DNA of 8,002 nt, taken from NCBI GenBank assembly GCA_016781705.1, contig JADDPV010000166.1, positions 1 to 8,002 on the forward strand, given 5' to 3'. The notes under the pieces were generated by a model. It made no database searches and was not told the DNA's origin. It worked only from the letters and a program-made list of their open reading frames with translations. The translations under genes and the position numbers were made by a program. Below, one piece after another: positions 5,343 through 8,002 of this stretch (its first letter is position 1; the number at the start of each line of letters is the position of its first letter). The DNA comes from Rubrobacter sp. (GTDB lineage: Bacteria; Actinomycetota; Rubrobacteria; Rubrobacterales; Rubrobacteraceae).

Positions 5343-6271
5343 TGACCCTTCCCACCCCTCACCCCGCGCAGCTCACCGGCCACCGAAGCTCGCTCGTCGA
5401 GGAGATCGTCGCCCACGACCGCCAGCGTCTCCGGACGTACGAGTGGCATCCACGTCCGCCCCACGACCCGGCCCGCCCCCGAGCCCTGGTGGTGCTCGCG
5501 CACGGCTACGGCGAGCACGCGAACCGCCACGCCCGGCCCATCGCCGAGCTCGTCGACTCCGGCTACCTCGTCGCCGCCCTCGACCACCGCGGCCACGGCC
5601 GCAGCGAAGGCCCTCGCGCGACCTGCCACCGCTTCGACGACTTCACCGAAGACTTCGCAGCCCTCCTCCGCCGCACCGCCGGCCGCTACCCGCACGCCCC
5701 GCTCTTCGCGCTCGGCTACTCGATGGGCTCCCTCATCGCCCTGCGCTACGCCCTCCGCCCGAGCGAAGTACCCCTCGCCGGCCTGATCGTCGCTGGCGTC
5801 GCCCTCCATCCCGTCCCCAGGATCCCCGGCCCCATCCGGCCCGTCATAAAGTCCCTGGTCCGCCACGTCTCCCGCTTCGCCCCCAACCTCCCCGTCACCC
5901 CGCCGTGCGAGGAGCGCTGCCGGCCCGGCGCCGACCCCCTGTGCTACTCCGGCCCCACCCCCGCCCGCATGGCCTCCGAGCTCCTGGCCGCCGCCGACGA
6001 TGCCCTGGAGCGCCTCCAGGACCTCACCTGCCCCCTCCTCGTCCTCCACGGCGCCCGCGACCGCATAACCGGCCCGCAAGGCGCCGTGCAGCTGCACGAA
6101 AACGCCGCCAGCCGCGACAAGACCCTCAAGGTCTTCGACCACCTCAAACACCCAGTCCTGACCCCCAAGACCAGCGGCGCCCCCGCCCGCGCGGCCCTCA
6201 TGTGCTGGCTCGACCATCGCACCGACCACCCCCACGTCGTCCACCTCCCGACCGAAAGGATCGCCGCATGA
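5342..6271 (+). CDS. Alpha/beta hydrolase, monoacylglycerol lipase / lysophospholipase-like
   Basis: ATG at 5342 follows AGGAGGAG (5328-5335). The protein has 309 residues, the usual size for bacterial monoacylglycerol lipases, with no signal peptide. The order of motifs is typical of the family: LAHGYGEHANRH (oxyanion region, 52-63), ALDHRGHGRSEGPR (79-92), the nucleophile elbow GYSMGS with Ser127, GARDRI with Asp240, and His270 in DHLKHPVL, completing a Ser-Asp-His triad. The elbow is slightly unusual, since the family mostly shows GHSMGG. In the lid region the segment that usually reads like SRDP...DPLVHGG here has three cysteines (189, 193, 201: C-x3-C-x7-C), which could make a disulfide or bind metal. 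The likely reaction is hydrolysis of acylglycerols or lysolipids to free fatty acids at the membrane. The gene is coupled to the membrane-protein gene upstream and overlaps the next gene by ATGA. Confidence 0.9.
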   Translation: MTLPTPHPAQLTGHRSSLVEEIVAHDRQRLRTYEWHPRPPHDPARPRALVVLAHGYGEHANRHARPIAELVDSGYLVAALDHRGHGRSEGPRATCHRFDDFTEDFAALLRRTAGRYPHAPLFALGYSMGSLIALRYALRPSEVPLAGLIVAGVALHPVPRIPGPIRPVIKSLVRHVSRFAPNLPVTPPCEERCRPGADPLCYSGPTPARMASELLAAADDALERLQDLTCPLLVLHGARDRITGPQGAVQLHENAASRDKTLKVFDHLKHPVLTPKTSGAPARAALMCWLDHRTDHPHVVHLPTERIAA

Positions 6272-6864
6272 ACCACCAGACCTCCTCCGTCCCCCCGCAC
6301 GCACACACCTCCCGCCGTCCCCGCCTCAGTGCCAAGACCACCTGGGACCTCATCCTCGCGACCGTCGCCGTCTCCTTCTTCGCCTTCGCGCTCCTCGCCG
6401 AGGGCGCCGTCGCCCAGGAGGAGGCCACCCCCGTCTCCTCGAACCAGTCCCGCCTCGAAAAGAAGCTCCTGCGCGCCTCCGAAGGCGTCCAGTACCCGGG
6501 GTCCGAGTCCGATTCCACCTGGACCTTCGTCTCCTACCCGAGCGGAGCCGAGACCGAGCTCCCCGACCCCGCTCGCTTCGAGGAGATCTCCGGCTGCCCC
6601 GTAACCCCCGACGGCTCCACAGCCCGTCAGGACTTCGACGCCGCCTTCGACCGCCTCACCGGGATCGAAAAGTGGATGGACACCGGCCAGGTCCGCAGCG
6701 CCAAAGGCTTCCGCAAAATCGAGCGCGTCATGCTCCGCTCCTACGAGGAACGCGCCGTCTACCGCTGCGACACCGCCGCGTTCGGCCAGGTCTACTACTA
6801 CTTCGTCGGCCTCGACGAACCGGACGGCATCTCCGGACTCCTCACCGTCTCCACCGAGACCTGA
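6268..6864 (+). CDS. Exported or membrane-anchored protein of unknown function
   Basis: The ATG at 6268 overlaps the lipase stop (ATGA) and follows GAAAGGA (6254-6260). The protein has 198 residues. A basic N-terminus (SRRPRLSAK, 15-23) is followed by a hydrophobic core at about 28-44 and the sequence EGAVAQEE, giving a good signal peptidase I site after Ala49; it could also stay as an N-terminal anchor. The mature part has only two cysteines (110 and 167), placed to form a disulfide in an exported protein, and a Tyr-rich stretch FGQVYYYFVGL near the end. I recognise no family and no catalytic motif. Co-translation with the lipase-like gene suggests a shared process at the cell surface, such as lipid handling. 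This is context only. Confidence 0.75.
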   Translation: MNHQTSSVPPHAHTSRRPRLSAKTTWDLILATVAVSFFAFALLAEGAVAQEEATPVSSNQSRLEKKLLRASEGVQYPGSESDSTWTFVSYPSGAETELPDPARFEEISGCPVTPDGSTARQDFDAAFDRLTGIEKWMDTGQVRSAKGFRKIERVMLRSYEERAVYRCDTAAFGQVYYYFVGLDEPDGISGLLTVSTET

Positions 6865-6872
6865 ACACGCCA

Positions 6873-6920
6873 GATCCCTATCACCCCACCCAAATGTCTG
6901 ATCCCCATCCCCAAAAATCT
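6873..6920. repeat. Imperfect head-to-tail duplication in the intergenic gap
   Basis: Two adjoining units both begin GATCCC, continue with TATC or CATC, and end in CCCAAA-N-TCT-like sequence. They lie at 6873-6899 (27 bases) and 6900-6920 (21 bases); the second lacks six bases present in the first. The repeat directly abuts the hairpin at 6921-6953. Its role is unknown; it may be a binding site or a replication slip. Confidence 0.4.
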
Positions 6921-6953
6921 GGAGGGCCTGGTTCCGAAAGAACCAGGCCCTCC
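6921..6953. terminator. Perfect 14-bp hairpin, terminator-like, with its U-tract on the minus strand
   Basis: GGAGGGCCTGGTTC (6921-6934) and GAACCAGGCCCTCC (6940-6953) are exact complements around a CGAAA loop. It lies 57 bases after the stop of the 6268-6864 gene, where a terminator for the lipase cluster would be expected. No T-run follows on the + strand. On the minus strand the stem is followed by AGATTTTTGGGG, a classical terminator tail. It may act in both directions, or as an attenuator or mRNA-stabilising element, because only 36 bases separate it from the next start codon. Confidence 0.7.
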
Positions 6954-6989
6954 CGGCCCCTCATCCCCGAATGCAAGGAAGCACCTCCG

Positions 6990-8002
6990 ATGAAGACCTC
7001 ACCTCTCGCGCCCAAACCCAACCGCCTCGCTACCCCCTGGACGGACTGGTACCGCAAACCCAGGCTCCTCGCGCTCCTCCAGCTCGTCCGGACGCGCCGG
7101 CGGCTCTACCGCGACAACCTCTTCGACACCTACGCCCCGGCCGAACGCGACGCCCAGCGAAGCTACGCCGCGCTCCCCCCGAGACCCCCGGACGCCGAGC
7201 ACGTCCGCGCCATAGACGGGACCTACAACGACCTCCAGGACCCCTTGATGGGCGCCTCGCGTCGCCTTCGCTTCGGCCGCAACACCCCCTGGCGCAGCGG
7301 GGCCAGCCGGCCCGACCACCACCGGTTGCTCTCCCCGAACCCGCGCGAGGTCTCGCGCCGCCTGATGACCCGCGACCGGTTCCGGCCCGTCCCCTCCCTC
7401 AACCTCATCGCGGCGGCCTGGATCCAGTTCATGACCCACGACTGGTTCTCCCACGGCCCCGTCGCCTGGGACAACACAGCCCACTACGAGATCCCCCTAA
7501 GCCCCGACGACCCCCTCCGCAAGAAGTACCGCGTCGCCGCCATGTCTGTCCCCGCTTCCCTCCCGGACCCCGCCAAGCGACCCGGCCCTCACTACCCGCC
7601 TACCGCTCACCTCAACGAGAACACGCATTGGTGGGATGCTTGCCAGCTCTACGGCGCCGACCCCGCCGTCGCCAAAAGTTTGCGCGCCCACGCCGGTGGC
7701 CGCCTCCTCCTGGACCGCGACGGTCGCCTGCCCGTGGACGGCCTCCTGGGCGTCGAAAAGACGGGGTTCCGCCGCAACTGGTGGGTAGGGCTCTCCATCC
7801 TCCACGAGCTCTTCGCCCGCGAGCACAACCGGATCTGCGCGATGCTCGAAGAGAGCCACCCCGCCTTCTCCGACCAGAAGCTCTACGACACGGCCCGCAT
7901 GATCAACGCGGCCCTCATCGCCAGGATCCACACCTTGGAGTGGACGCCCGCGATCCTCCCCAACCCCACGCTGGCGACCGCCATGCGCGCCAACTGGTCG
8001 GG
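6990..8002 (+). CDS. Heme peroxidase superfamily protein, alpha-dioxygenase (PIOX)-like (partial, 3' end missing)
   Basis: ATG at 6990 has AAGGA at 6975-6979 ten bases upstream. The frame is open for 337 codons to the window end. The distal heme motif WIQFMTHDWFSHG has Gln146 and His150 in the Q-x3-HD pattern of animal-type heme peroxidases. TEEQ/REHN-type sequence LFAREHNRIC has Arg277, the usual active-site arginine position. THWWDACQLYG (212-222) and RNWWVGLSILHELF (262-275) resemble the plant pathogen-inducible oxygenase / alpha-dioxygenase branch more than myeloperoxidase. Known members add O2 to the alpha carbon of fatty acids. The proximal heme His and the catalytic Tyr should lie beyond the window and cannot be checked. 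There is no signal peptide, and the basic N-terminus (RTRRRLYR, 34-41) could touch membranes. The gene follows the lipase cluster on the same strand after a hairpin, so substrate supply by the lipase is an attractive inference. Confidence 0.9.
   Translation, partial: MKTSPLAPKPNRLATPWTDWYRKPRLLALLQLVRTRRRLYRDNLFDTYAPAERDAQRSYAALPPRPPDAEHVRAIDGTYNDLQDPLMGASRRLRFGRNTPWRSGASRPDHHRLLSPNPREVSRRLMTRDRFRPVPSLNLIAAAWIQFMTHDWFSHGPVAWDNTAHYEIPLSPDDPLRKKYRVAAMSVPASLPDPAKRPGPHYPPTAHLNENTHWWDACQLYGADPAVAKSLRAHAGGRLLLDRDGRLPVDGLLGVEKTGFRRNWWVGLSILHELFAREHNRICAMLEESHPAFSDQKLYDTARMINAALIARIHTLEWTPAILPNPTLATAMRANWS

Noticed and set aside
5018..6304. Minus-strand open frame of 428 codons
   Set aside because: It is antisense to the membrane protein and lipase genes, which have strong family motifs and ribosome-binding sites; its product is repetitive Gly/Ala/Val/Glu sequence.
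6999..7931. Minus-strand open frames opposite the heme oxygenase
   Set aside because: The + strand frame here has the distal His motif, the REHN motif and family-typical Trp-rich segments without any stop, so the minus-strand frames are shadows.

Overview
This is a very GC-rich bacterial window with strong preference for C- or G-ending codons, TTG and GTG starts, and tightly packed genes that all lie on the + strand. The composition, the LuxR-type two-component pair and the plant/animal-like heme oxygenase suggest a high-GC actinobacterium. A Rubrobacter-like lineage is my best guess, but this is an impression from sequence style and not a database match.

Layout. Bases 1-945 hold the tail of an unidentified gene, an unidentified gene overlapping it by one base (117-896), and a possible small GTG-started gene (730-945) that takes over the coding signal in another frame. 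A clear sigma70-type promoter (TATAAT at 941-946) follows. A 20-base palindrome sits over the expected transcription start (951-970). Next is a probable operon: a two-TM membrane protein (992-1678), a YdjM-like membrane hydrolase fused to a staphylococcal-nuclease domain (1706-2680), a PAS histidine kinase (2724-4025) and its overlapping LuxR/NarL-type response regulator (4022-4771). Two near-identical small hairpins lie at the regulator's 3' end.

After a 136-base gap that can fold in alternative ways comes a second, translationally coupled cluster: a small membrane protein (4908-5342), a monoacylglycerol-lipase-like alpha/beta hydrolase (5342-6271) and an exported or membrane-anchored protein of unknown function (6268-6864). 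Their starts and stops overlap by 1 or 4 bases. A perfect 14-bp hairpin (6921-6953) follows. Then comes the first 337 codons of a heme peroxidase of the animal-peroxidase superfamily, most like the plant fatty-acid alpha-dioxygenase (PIOX) branch, which runs off the window end.

Working together (inference): the lipase-like enzyme could release fatty acids that the alpha-dioxygenase-like enzyme oxidises, making a candidate bacterial oxylipin module next to a membrane-anchored two-component system and a membrane nuclease. The kinase-regulator pair is the obvious candidate controller, but no shared operator was found to prove it. No RNA genes, insertion sequences, CRISPR arrays or attachment sites were seen.
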